Shown here piece after piece: positions 35,049 through 43,812 of a stretch of DNA of 64,000 nucleotides (position 1 is the stretch's first letter; each line of letters opens with the position of its first letter). A program made the position numbers and the translations under genes. The notes below the pieces were generated by a model. That model had not been told where the DNA came from. It worked only from the letters and a program-made list of their open reading frames with translations, and searched no databases. Origin of the DNA: FEN-1139 sp038207155 (GTDB lineage Bacteria > Myxococcota_A > Polyangia > Polyangiales > Polyangiaceae); the NCBI GenBank assembly GCA_038207155.1, contig JBBRAB010000006.1, positions 62,001 to 126,000 on the forward strand, read 5' to 3'.

Positions 35049-35867
35049 CTAGTCGAGGATGTGCCGACAGCTGTCTAGAAAGGCGACGCGCAGTTGACGT
35101 TTGTCCTCGGGTGATAGCGGACAATCCCCGAACGAATGGGTCGCCGCCAGCAGCAGCTGGCGGTCGATTGTCGCGGGGATCGTGCCGCCGAACGACTCTT
35201 GAAGGACCAGGTTCAGCTCGCTTGAATCGAGCTGAGCCGCCAGCTTTTTCGCAATGACGACCAGCAGCGCCGGTCGGAAATCGGCCCCAGGATCGCTCGA
35301 ACTCGCGCCGCCACCGCGCGCTCCGGTGCTGTCCGGCACATGCGACAAGAACGACTCCACCGCGTCTCGCTCAAGCTCGTGTCGGGTGTCGGCTTCCTGG
35401 ACGAGGTAGCTCGACTGATTGCGGTGGCTCGGCGCGATTCCAAGCAGATGCACTCGAACACCGAATTCTTGCGCTTGCTGAACACCGAGCCGCAGATCCC
35501 CATCCCCCGAGAGCAGCAGCGCGTCGGCCATCGCGTGATTGCGCGCCAGCGAAAGCAGATCGGTGAGTAGGAGCGCATCGACGCCCTTCTGACGACCCTC
35601 CGGATCGAGCAGGCCGAGTCGCAGCTTGACATTCGGGCGGTGCGAGAGTGCCAGGTGCTGCGCGCTTGGTCCGCTCGCAGCGCCGTCGTACCAGTAGATG
35701 CGCAGGAGCGGCAGTCCCGTGAGCTCCGTGGCCAATCCAGCGAGCAGTTCGAGTAACCGCTCACAGTTGAGCGTGAGCTCACTGCGCGGTCGTCGTTCAC
35801 CCGTGAGCAGCCAAGCGCCTGACGCAAAGAGGTAACCAGCATCGACGAAGACGGCTGTGCGATCCAT
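35049..35867 (-). CDS. NYN (PIN-like) domain ribonuclease-type protein
   Basis: 272 residues. The N-terminal NYN domain (LabA/DUF88 type) shows the acidic active-site residues in VFVDAGYL (D9), KGVDALLLTDLL and LLSGDGDL, spaced as in PIN-like nucleases. Such proteins are predicted metal-dependent RNases. After about residue 170 there is a low-complexity Gly/Ser stretch and an uncharacterised helical C-terminal domain. ATG at 35867. It is convergent with ric. Confidence 0.82.
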   Translation of the reverse strand: MDRTAVFVDAGYLFASGAWLLTGERRPRSELTLNCERLLELLAGLATELTGLPLLRIYWYDGAASGPSAQHLALSHRPNVKLRLGLLDPEGRQKGVDALLLTDLLSLARNHAMADALLLSGDGDLRLGVQQAQEFGVRVHLLGIAPSHRNQSSYLVQEADTRHELERDAVESFLSHVPDSTGARGGGASSSDPGADFRPALLVVIAKKLAAQLDSSELNLVLQESFGGTIPATIDRQLLLAATHSFGDCPLSPEDKRQLRVAFLDSCRHILD

Positions 35868-36081
35868 TGCCCTAGCCTAGCAAGAATGGGGCGTTGATAG
35901 GGGTCAACGGCCCCAGCTACGGTCCGATTCCCCAAGTCCCCGCTCCACTCGCTCAAGGCGGGTGACGGAGGAGCAACTGGTCGCGCTTGCTGCTGTCAGT
36001 AGCCCCCAGTCGCGGCAACGCTCGCAATCGCGTTGGAGCTACGGTAGACAGGACCTCGTCACCAATTGCTGGCGAGGTCCT

Positions 36082-36705
36082 ATGACGATCACTCTCTATC
36101 ATCATCCCTATTCGCGCGCGGCCACCTCCGTCTGGATGCTTGAAGAAATCGGCGTACCTTACGAGCTAAAGTTCGTCGATATCCTGGCAGGTGCTCACAA
36201 GTCCCCTGAGATCCTCGCGCTCAATCCGATGGGTAAGCTGCCGATCCTAACCGACGATGGGCAAGTCGTGACCGAGAGCGCGGCGATCGGGCTCTATCTC
36301 GCGGATCGTTATGCGCTGGGTCGCTTGGCACCGAATCTCGACGACTCAGCGCGCGGTACCTACCTGCGTTGGTCCCTCTATGCTCCCGCCGTGATCGAGC
36401 CTGGGACGATGGCGAAGATGTCGGACTGGCAGTTCAAGCCGAGCCAGGCTGGCTGGGGCAACTACGACGTGATGCTCGATGCGATGGACACCGCGATCAA
36501 CGGTCGCGACTTCATCCTTGGAGCGCAGTTCTCGATGGCCGATCTGATCTTCGGTGGAACGCTACGTTACATGCTTGAGTTCAAGCTGATCGAAGCGCGC
36601 CCCTCATTTCAAGCCTACGTAGCGCGCCTGACCGAGCGTCCCGCGCACCAGCGAGCGCTGGCCATCAACGCCGCCGTCCGCGCCGAACACGGCCTCGGAA
36701 CCTGA
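36082..36705 (+). CDS. Glutathione S-transferase family protein
   Basis: 207 residues with the two-domain GST layout: an N-terminal thioredoxin fold (YHHPYSRAATSVWML; LNPMGKLPIL with cis-Pro; ESAAIGLYLADRY) and an all-helical C-terminal domain with the FSMADLIFGG motif. ATG at 36082 follows GCGAGGTCC. Upstream frame (35962-36081) is not part of the fold. Likely a detoxification enzyme; substrate unknown. Confidence 0.9.
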   Translation: MTITLYHHPYSRAATSVWMLEEIGVPYELKFVDILAGAHKSPEILALNPMGKLPILTDDGQVVTESAAIGLYLADRYALGRLAPNLDDSARGTYLRWSLYAPAVIEPGTMAKMSDWQFKPSQAGWGNYDVMLDAMDTAINGRDFILGAQFSMADLIFGGTLRYMLEFKLIEARPSFQAYVARLTERPAHQRALAINAAVRAEHGLGT

Positions 36706-36875
36706 GTTAAGCGGGTCCGGCGCGACGCTGGGGTCGTCCGCTCCCACTGGATACGCGCTGCACCAAACCACAGGCGCGCACAAAACCTGCGGCTGGCATA
36801 GAGCGTCGACCGGGTGTGGCCGTTTGTCGGTTACCATAGGGGTTATTTCCTCTGCCGGTTCGGAGCAATACCACG

Positions 36876-39800
36876 ATGACCCAACAGACCCATCGTCCCG
36901 TTCGTTGTTCAGTGACGAGCAAGACCCAATGCCAAACCATCGCTCGACAACGCGGCGGCCTGTGGCTCTCGCTCGGGCTCAGCCTGTGGCTCGTGGCTTG
37001 TTCAGGCAACCCCGAAGTCACGGCTCCCGCTCACGAGACCGGCGAGCCTGACGCGGGGCAGGGTGCATCGGGCGGCCGCGATGGTGGCATCCACTTGGGG
37101 CAGGGGGGCGTTGAGAATCCACCGCCGCCTCCAACGTCCATTTGTGGCAATGGCAAGTTGGAGCCAGGCGAAGTCTGCGACGACGGTGGCAAGAAGGACG
37201 GCGACGGCTGCTCTGCGAATTGCCGCACGCAGAATCCGGAATTTGACTGTTCGACGCCGGGCAAGCCTTGCATTGACACCGTGGTTTGTGGCGACGGCGT
37301 GCTCCAAGGCACTGAGGTCTGCGACGATGGTGGGACCAGTGACGGCGACGGATGTTCCGCGAACTGCAGCAAGATCGAAGCGGGCTACAGCTGTCCGCGC
37401 CCAGGGAAAGCCTGCGTAGCGTTGTCTGTTTGCGGCAACAGCCTCAGAGAGCGCGGCGAGCAGTGCGATGATGGACAAGCCACGCCCGTCGACGGCGATG
37501 GTTGCTCTGCCAAGTGTCAGCTCGAGAGCGGATTTGTCTGCCTCACGCCTGGCCAAGCCTGTTTGGCAACGGTTTGTGGCAACGCTACGAGAACCCCGGA
37601 TGAAGTCTGCGACGACAGCAATCTCGTCGACGGCGATGGCTGTTCAAAGCTGTGTCAGGTCGAGGCGGGTTATCGCTGTTCCAGCGCCGGATGCGCTGCA
37701 ATTTGCGGTGATGGCTTGCTGGTCGCGGGTGAGGCTTGCGACGACGGCGCGCGGGTGAGCGGGGATGGCTGCTCGGCGGCATGCAAGGTCGAGCCCTTCA
37801 GCAAATGCACCGCAAGCCCCAGCGTCTGTAGCTCGACGATCCTCTGCGGCGATAGCATCGTGAACCCCGGCGAGCTTTGTGATCCGCCTGGCGTGAACGG
37901 TTGCGAGGCAGGTTGCAAGAGTTTCTCCCCCGATTCTGGGATGCACGCGGTTTGCGGCGACAACATCATCGAGTTCGGAGAGACCTGCGACGGCCCAGTG
38001 GTTCCGTTCACCGGTTGTCTCGCGAGCTGCCTTGCGGAACCCGGTTTTGGTTGTCCGCGGCCCGGTGAGTGCTTTGTGATCCCCGCCTGTGGTGATGGCA
38101 TCGTCCAGGTCGGTGAGAAGTGTGACGTCGGCGCCGTCAGCAGCGCCGCTTGCGTCAATTGTGCTGTAACACCAACTTGGTTCTGTTACGGCGCGGGACC
38201 GTCGCTCTGCGAACAGTCGGTGTGTGGGGATGCCACCCGGGCTCCGGACGAGGAGTGCGAGGACTCCAACAAAGTGGCCGGCGACGGCTGCACCTCGTGC
38301 GTGGTTGATACCGGCTGGGTCTGTCCCACGACGGGCAAACCCTGCGTGCCAAAATGCGGTGACGGACTCGTGCGCGGACTCGAGGCTTGCGACGACGGCA
38401 ATACTATTGCGGCGGACGGTTGCAGCTCGACTTGCCGCGTTGAACCGGGGCGCTTTTGCGCAGCAAACCCGTGCGTGGACGGGGAAAAGCCAAAGGCGAC
38501 CAACTGCGGCAACGGGCTCGTCGAGGGCTCGGAGGCCTGCGACGACGGCGCCAACGATCTCCCCTTCGACGGCTGCTACGAGTGCAAAAAGGATCCGCTC
38601 TGCACCGCTGGCATCTGCGCCTCCACCTGCGGTGATGGTCAGCGCTTCGCGGACGAGCAGTGTGACGATGGCAACACCTACAACGGTGATGGCTGTTCCT
38701 CAACCTGCAAGACGGAGGACGGCTTTGGCTGCACGGACTACGCGGGCACGCCCCCCGCATCGATCAAGCTACCGGTGATTTTCCGGGACTTCATTGGACA
38801 AGGTCGCACCGCTGGAGGTTCCACCAATCACCCAGACTTCAACCAACTTGGTGGCTCGGGTCTACTTGGACTCGTCAAGACGCGCCTAACCGCTCAGAAG
38901 AAGCCGGACTGGGCCTGGGTGCCCTACCTTGCAGCCACGGGCACGGCTGCGCCTGCGGCCAGCTGCACCTGCTCGGCCACCGGCGTGCCCTCTCAGGCCA
39001 CCAACTGCTATTGCGATAACCCGGGGCACCGTTACATCAGCGGGCGCGCGAACATGAGCGCGCCAGCGAACTTTGCGCAGTGGTACACGAACGTGCCGGG
39101 CGTCAACGTGACGATGGTGACGAAGCTCGAGCTGCCGCGCGTAGTGGCGACCGGGCAGTACATCTTTGACTCTGGCTCCGCGCCAAATCCTGGCTACATG
39201 GATCCGTTCAACACGGGCGGTTGGGTAGCTCTCGGCAAGGAGACGATGTCGGGCTGCTCGCCTGATCGCAACGTGTCTTGGACGTCCGAGACACATTTCT
39301 GGTTTGAGTACTCAGGCGGCGAGCGCTTCGATTTCTCGGGTGATGACGACACTTGGGTCTTCGTTGACGGTCAGCTGGTGGTCGATCTGGGCGGCCTGCA
39401 CGGCCCCCTCTCCGGCTGGTTCCAGCTGGATGCGGACACCGATGGCGCGGGGCCTGACACGGCCAGCGGTGTCGCTGCGGTGACCCAGGACTTGAAAGCG
39501 GGGGTGACAAACGTCTCTCTCGGTCTTGTTCCCGGAGGCACCTACGAGGTCGTGATGTTCCAAGCGGAGCGCAACCAATGCGGCTCCAACTTCAAGGTGA
39601 CCCTGAAGGACTTCAACAGCCCCAAATCGGTTTGCACGCCGACCTGCGGCGACGGCAAAGTGGTCGGGCCTGAGGTCTGCGACGACGGCGTCAATAACAA
39701 GGACGGCGTCTATGGCGCTTGCAGCACCACCTGCAGCGAGCGCCTCTTCTGCGGTGACGGGACCAAGACCACCCCGAACGAAGCCTGCGACAACGGCAAG

Positions 39801-40952
39801 AACATCGACACGTACGACATTGGACAGGCCAATGCGTGTGGGCCCGGCTGCGCCGTTCCCGGAAAATGCGGGGATTCCCTGGTGCAGGGCGCGTTTGAGG
39901 TCTGTGACAACGGCGCTGCCAACAGCGACACCAGCTATGGGGCGGGCAGCTGCACCAAGGGCTGCGGTCTCGGGGGCTACTGTGGTGACACAATCACGCA
40001 GACGGGACATGAAGCCTGCGACAACGGTGCGGCCAACGTCGCCTATCAGGCAGCTCCGGGGGCCTGTGGTTACGACTGCCAAATGGCTCCGCACTGTGGT
40101 GACGGGCTGCGCAATGGTCCGGAAGAATGCGATGACGCGCTGCTCAACGGCACCGCAGGCTCTAACTGTTCTGCCAGCTGCAAGCTTTTACCCTACTGCG
40201 GGGATGGTCTGGTGCAGTCCGGTGAGCTCTGTGACTACGGACTGTTTGCCTCGAATGCCTACGGCGGTTGTACGGCAAGCTGCGTTTGGGGACCGCTCTG
40301 TGGTGACGGAAAGAAAGATCTGCCCTTCGAGGAGTGCGATCTGGGAGCCGGCAACAACAACGAGTACAACGGTTGCACCGCTAGCTGCACCTTCGGGCCC
40401 CGCTGCGGCGATGGCGCCAAGCAGGCAAGCTCGGGCGAGGCCTGCGATAATGGCTTCAACGACGATATCTATCAATTCAGCGCTGAATCTTGCGCGTCTG
40501 GTTGCAAGCTTCCCCCCTCCTGCGGCGACGGTGTGGTTGCCAATGGGTATGAGCTTTGCGACGCGGGAGCGGCCAATAGCGACAGCGCCTACGGTGGTTG
40601 TACCTCGCGCTGTGACTGGGGCCCGTACTGTGGAGACGCCAAACTCGACGCGACTGAAGTGTGCGACGACGGCGTGAACAATCGAGCCTATTCACCCAAG
40701 GGAAGTGGCTGCGGGTACGACTGCAGGCCCGCGCCGTCCTGTGGGGATGGTCAACGCAACGGCCCGGAACAATGCGACTTGGGCAAGGCCAAGAACACGG
40801 GTGCCTATGGCGCGTGCAACGCCGACTGCACCGACGCGCCCAGCTGCGGTGATCTCATCGTTCAAGCGGACCACGGCGAACAATGCGACGACGGTCCCAT
40901 CGGTAGCTTGACCTGTTCGGTAACCTGCACTAAACGCGGCATCCTCAAGTAG
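36876..40952 (+). CDS. Giant lipoprotein with DUF4215 Cys-rich repeats and a fibro-slime domain
   Basis: 1358 residues. A long basic N-region precedes LWLSLGLSLWLVAC (lipobox), then a Gly/Pro linker. Residues about 85-620 and 915-1355 are tandem DUF4215 repeats, each of the form CGNGxxExGExCDDGxxxxGDGCSxxC, about twenty in total. Between them (about 38757-39620) sits a fibro-slime domain: VIFRDFIGQG, HPDFNQLGG, FSGDDDTWVFVDGQLVVDLGG, GGTYEVVMFQAERN. This domain resembles PA14 and is known from slime-mould extracellular matrix and myxobacterial surface proteins. Role probably in matrix or adhesion. A hairpin terminator follows. Confidence 0.92.
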   Translation: MTQQTHRPVRCSVTSKTQCQTIARQRGGLWLSLGLSLWLVACSGNPEVTAPAHETGEPDAGQGASGGRDGGIHLGQGGVENPPPPPTSICGNGKLEPGEVCDDGGKKDGDGCSANCRTQNPEFDCSTPGKPCIDTVVCGDGVLQGTEVCDDGGTSDGDGCSANCSKIEAGYSCPRPGKACVALSVCGNSLRERGEQCDDGQATPVDGDGCSAKCQLESGFVCLTPGQACLATVCGNATRTPDEVCDDSNLVDGDGCSKLCQVEAGYRCSSAGCAAICGDGLLVAGEACDDGARVSGDGCSAACKVEPFSKCTASPSVCSSTILCGDSIVNPGELCDPPGVNGCEAGCKSFSPDSGMHAVCGDNIIEFGETCDGPVVPFTGCLASCLAEPGFGCPRPGECFVIPACGDGIVQVGEKCDVGAVSSAACVNCAVTPTWFCYGAGPSLCEQSVCGDATRAPDEECEDSNKVAGDGCTSCVVDTGWVCPTTGKPCVPKCGDGLVRGLEACDDGNTIAADGCSSTCRVEPGRFCAANPCVDGEKPKATNCGNGLVEGSEACDDGANDLPFDGCYECKKDPLCTAGICASTCGDGQRFADEQCDDGNTYNGDGCSSTCKTEDGFGCTDYAGTPPASIKLPVIFRDFIGQGRTAGGSTNHPDFNQLGGSGLLGLVKTRLTAQKKPDWAWVPYLAATGTAAPAASCTCSATGVPSQATNCYCDNPGHRYISGRANMSAPANFAQWYTNVPGVNVTMVTKLELPRVVATGQYIFDSGSAPNPGYMDPFNTGGWVALGKETMSGCSPDRNVSWTSETHFWFEYSGGERFDFSGDDDTWVFVDGQLVVDLGGLHGPLSGWFQLDADTDGAGPDTASGVAAVTQDLKAGVTNVSLGLVPGGTYEVVMFQAERNQCGSNFKVTLKDFNSPKSVCTPTCGDGKVVGPEVCDDGVNNKDGVYGACSTTCSERLFCGDGTKTTPNEACDNGKNIDTYDIGQANACGPGCAVPGKCGDSLVQGAFEVCDNGAANSDTSYGAGSCTKGCGLGGYCGDTITQTGHEACDNGAANVAYQAAPGACGYDCQMAPHCGDGLRNGPEECDDALLNGTAGSNCSASCKLLPYCGDGLVQSGELCDYGLFASNAYGGCTASCVWGPLCGDGKKDLPFEECDLGAGNNNEYNGCTASCTFGPRCGDGAKQASSGEACDNGFNDDIYQFSAESCASGCKLPPSCGDGVVANGYELCDAGAANSDSAYGGCTSRCDWGPYCGDAKLDATEVCDDGVNNRAYSPKGSGCGYDCRPAPSCGDGQRNGPEQCDLGKAKNTGAYGACNADCTDAPSCGDLIVQADHGEQCDDGPIGSLTCSVTCTKRGILK

Positions 40953-40982
40953 CCGGCGCCTAGACCAAACGCGCCCATGGAC

Positions 40983-41030
40983 AGCGGCGTGACCAGCCTC
41001 TCGGGGCCAGTCACGCCGCTCGTTCATTTT
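40983..41030 (+). terminator. Terminator after the DUF4215/fibro-slime gene
   Basis: AGCGGCGTGAC (40983-40993) and GTCACGCCGCT (41010-41020) form a perfect 11-bp stem with a 16-base loop, followed by CGTTCATTTT. It begins about 30 bases after the stop codon. Confidence 0.8.
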
Positions 41031-41466
41031 GGGGTGTCCGCCAAGTTGGGTGAAGTTCACTCGCGACCTCAGCCCAGAACACCACGACCGCGCTGCGCAA
41101 AAGCCCGTCGCTCCTGACGAGTTCCCGAAGAACTTGAGCGGCCCCATCTGTTGTCGGCGGGCGACTGCTATTGACCGGACCAGCGTTTGCGCGCTGGCTC
41201 GCAACTAGCGCTGCCTCGCTGAGTCCTGCGGGCCTGTCCCGAGTTGTGGTGGGGGTTGTGAGGACTCCCGTCAGTTCGGACAGCGAGCCGCGGCGCGCGG
41301 ATAGTCGCGAGGTGAGGCGGCGCCGCCCGTCACGCTCTCGTCACGAAAACCCAATTATGTGGCATATTTCCCCAGAGTTCCCATGCTGAGCGCGAGCTCG
41401 CCGGTCCGCTGGGGGCGGATTTGCGCCGGGCTGCCCTGAATCGAGTAAGGTTTCCGCCGCCGAACT
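41031..41466. other. Intergenic region upstream of the RIO kinase gene
   Basis: About 435 bases with no recognised gene. A 72-codon frame on the plus strand at 41171 gives an Arg-rich product without a domain and is not called. The promoter of the RIO kinase gene should lie towards the right end. Confidence 0.4.
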
Positions 41467-42639
41467 ATGCGCATACCGGAATGTCTCGTCTCGCTACACG
41501 ATCAAGGGGTCATCTCAGAAGTGCTTCGGCCACTGATGAGCGGCAAGGAAGCCCAGATCTACCTCGTGACTCTCGGCGAGAAACTCTGCGTCGCTAAAGT
41601 TTACAAAGACGCGCAGACCCGCAGCTTCAAGAATCGTGCGGCCTATACCGAGGGCCGCAAGGTGCGAAACTCTCGCGACCAGCGCGCGATGGAGAAGCGC
41701 TCCAAGCATGGACGCGAGCAGGAAGAAGTGGCCTGGCGCTCGACCGAAGTGGACGTCATCTACCGTCTGCAGGCGGGTGGCGTGCGAGTGCCGGCTCCGT
41801 ACTACTTCATCGATGGCGTGCTGCTCATGGAGCTCGTCGTTGGCGCCGATGGCAACCCGGCGCCGCGACTTGGGGATGTTGCTTTTGAGCCCGCGGAAGC
41901 GGAAGCCATTTACGGCAAGCTGATGCGCGAAGTGGTGCGCATGCTGTGCGCCGGCGTCGTGCACGGGGATCTCTCGGACTTTAATGTGCTGCTCGCAGCC
42001 GATGGTCCCGTCATCATCGATTTCCCGCAGTCCGTGGACACCGCGCACAACAACAGCGCGCGACAGCTGCTGGTTCGCGATGTCGATAACCTGCACCACT
42101 TCCTGCAGCAGTATGTGCCTGATGCCCGACGGTTCCCGTACGCCGAAGAGATGTGGGACCTTCATCAGGCCAACGCATTGACGCCTGAAACCAAGCTCAC
42201 TGGGCGCTATCGCGCAGCAGAGCGGCGCGTCAACGTGAGCAATGTGCTCGGCCTGATCGACGACGCCAATCGTGATGAGCGCAAGCGCCGCGATTCCCTT
42301 GGATTGCGCGGAGGCCCCAGCGCCCAACCGGAATCGCCGACTGGACGTTACGGCGCTTCCTCGGACGCCCGTCCGTACAACGGCGGTTCCGCGCCGCGCC
42401 AGCAAAACGGCGGACCGCGTCCGTACAACGGTGACAGCGGGCCGCGCCAGCAGAACGGCGGACCGCGTCCCTACAACGGTGGCGCTTCCGCGGGTCGTTA
42501 CAGCGCGCCGGCGGACACCGGTTCGCGCCAGCGGTCGGGCGCGCCGAACCAGCGCAGCTCTCAGTCGCGCGCGAATGACGTCAGTCAGCAGAAGCCGCGT
42601 GAGGTTGAGGTCGTCGTGATCCGTCGACCATCGCGCTGA
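41467..42639 (+). CDS. RIO1-type atypical protein kinase with repetitive C-terminal tail
   Basis: 390 residues. The kinase core has the RIO features: GKEAQIY loop (residues about 27-33), CVAKVYK with the catalytic Lys, the basic helix KNRAAYTEGRKVRN, hinge LLMELVVG, catalytic loop VVHGDLSDFNVLL near residue 165 and the metal-binding IIDFPQSVD. RIO kinases act in ribosome maturation in archaea and eukaryotes; the bacterial role is poorly known. From about residue 285 the tail is disordered, with repeats of PRQQNGGPRPYNG encoded by near-identical DNA repeats. ATG at 41467. Confidence 0.9.
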   Translation: MRIPECLVSLHDQGVISEVLRPLMSGKEAQIYLVTLGEKLCVAKVYKDAQTRSFKNRAAYTEGRKVRNSRDQRAMEKRSKHGREQEEVAWRSTEVDVIYRLQAGGVRVPAPYYFIDGVLLMELVVGADGNPAPRLGDVAFEPAEAEAIYGKLMREVVRMLCAGVVHGDLSDFNVLLAADGPVIIDFPQSVDTAHNNSARQLLVRDVDNLHHFLQQYVPDARRFPYAEEMWDLHQANALTPETKLTGRYRAAERRVNVSNVLGLIDDANRDERKRRDSLGLRGGPSAQPESPTGRYGASSDARPYNGGSAPRQQNGGPRPYNGDSGPRQQNGGPRPYNGGASAGRYSAPADTGSRQRSGAPNQRSSQSRANDVSQQKPREVEVVVIRRPSR

Positions 42640-42713
42640 GTTTGCGGGCTTGCGGCCGTTGCCGCGCGGTCGCGCCGCCGACAACATCAACGGTACCAAC
42701 GCCGACGACTTCC

Positions 42714-43538
42714 ATGCCCAATCCGATCGGTCGTTGTGTGCCCGCAGAGCTCACGACGATTGAGCCAACGTCGCTCTCACTCGGACATCACCATGGCTGC
42801 GTTCTCGGCAAGGAGGGGCGGCCCTTCTGTTGGAACGAAAACGGCAACGGAGACGGCGGTCCGCGTCGACCGGTGCCTGCAGTGGCCGACGTCGCAGCGC
42901 TGAGCACTGGCCAGGCTGAGACTTGCGCTTTGCTAAAAGATGCGACCGTAACCTGTTGGTCGGCAGCCTTCGCAATAGCCCTGACGCCGCCGCCCCTCGC
43001 GCCGCACCAAAAGGGTCTTGCGAACGTGACCCAGCTGGCAATGGGAGAGCTCCACGGTTGCGCGCTGCTGACCGACAAAACGGTTGGTTGCTGGGGCTCG
43101 AGTGAAGACCATCCGCGTGAGCCCGAGCAGCAATGGCTGCCTTGGGTAGTAGACGGCGTGGCGGACGCCAGCTCGATTGCCGTCTATGAGAGTCGGGCCT
43201 GCGCGGTTCTGCACGGCGGAGCCGTCGCCTGTTGGGACATCAAGAGCGCCACTCCTCACGTCGCCACGGTCGTTGCCGGCTTGCCGCCCGTCGCCCGTAT
43301 CGCACTTGGTGGGCGACATGCCTGCGCGATGCTTCAGAATCAGCAGGTGACCTGCTGGGGTGCGAACTTCGACGGGCAGCTCGCGGACGGCACCGAAACC
43401 GACCGTGCGTCGCCGCAATTGACGCCGGACAAGCGCAAATTCAGCTGGATTGCCGCCGCGAGCAATCACACGGTCATGGTCGCCGACGGCGGCTCACTTG
43501 AGTGTTGGGGCGCCTACGATCGCGTTCGCTACCAGTAG
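42714..43538 (+). CDS. RCC1-like beta-propeller protein lacking a signal peptide
   Basis: About 274 residues with five or six RCC1-type blades, each carrying a HxCAL...V-x-CWG pattern (for example HGCVLGKEGRPFCWN, ETCALLKDATVTCW, HGCALLTDKTVGCWG, HACAMLQNQQVTCWG). Related myxobacterial proteins are secreted lipoproteins with more blades. Here no signal peptide is seen; a TTG at 42642 extends the frame by 24 residues without creating one. The gene abuts the RIO kinase stop. It may be 5'-truncated. Confidence 0.65.
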   Translation: MPNPIGRCVPAELTTIEPTSLSLGHHHGCVLGKEGRPFCWNENGNGDGGPRRPVPAVADVAALSTGQAETCALLKDATVTCWSAAFAIALTPPPLAPHQKGLANVTQLAMGELHGCALLTDKTVGCWGSSEDHPREPEQQWLPWVVDGVADASSIAVYESRACAVLHGGAVACWDIKSATPHVATVVAGLPPVARIALGGRHACAMLQNQQVTCWGANFDGQLADGTETDRASPQLTPDKRKFSWIAAASNHTVMVADGGSLECWGAYDRVRYQ

Positions 43539-43577
43539 AGTGAGAGCAGTCGTTGCGCCTGCTAAGGTGCTCGGACG

Positions 43578-43802
43578 ATGACTGAGCCCCAATCTCGGGA
43601 CCCGCTTCACGGACTGACCCTCGAAACGATCGTGACCCAGCTCTCCGAGGAGCTCGGTTGGGAGGCGCTCGGAAAACTCATTCCCGTGCGCTGCTTTCAG
43701 TTCGACCCGAGCGTGGTCTCGAGCCTCAAGTTTCTTCGACGCACCCCCTGGGCGCGCACCAAGGTCGAGCGACTCTACCTCGCCCGCTTTGCGCGCAGGT
43801 GA
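43578..43802 (+). CDS. VF530-family DNA-binding protein (DUF2132)
   Basis: 74 residues matching the VF530 family over its length: DPLHGLTLETIVTQLSEELGW, the IPVRCFQFDPSVVSSLKFL stretch and RRTPWARTKVERLYL. The family is a small helical protein reported to bind double-stranded DNA. ATG at 43578. It lies convergent to the decayed VIT gene. Confidence 0.92.
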   Translation: MTEPQSRDPLHGLTLETIVTQLSEELGWEALGKLIPVRCFQFDPSVVSSLKFLRRTPWARTKVERLYLARFARR

Positions 43803-43812
43803 AGGCCAGTTT

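Noticed and set aside
39312..40094. Minus-strand frame inside the DUF4215 gene
   Set aside because: GC-rich repeat genes commonly leave antisense frames open; the plus-strand protein is a clear repeat family.
41171..41389. Possible 72-residue gene before the RIO kinase
   Set aside because: No ribosome site, Arg/Ser-rich product and no domain.
41467..42639. RIO kinase gene as a sign of transfer from archaea
   Set aside because: RIO-type kinases are already widespread in proteobacteria and myxobacteria, and codon use here matches the neighbours.
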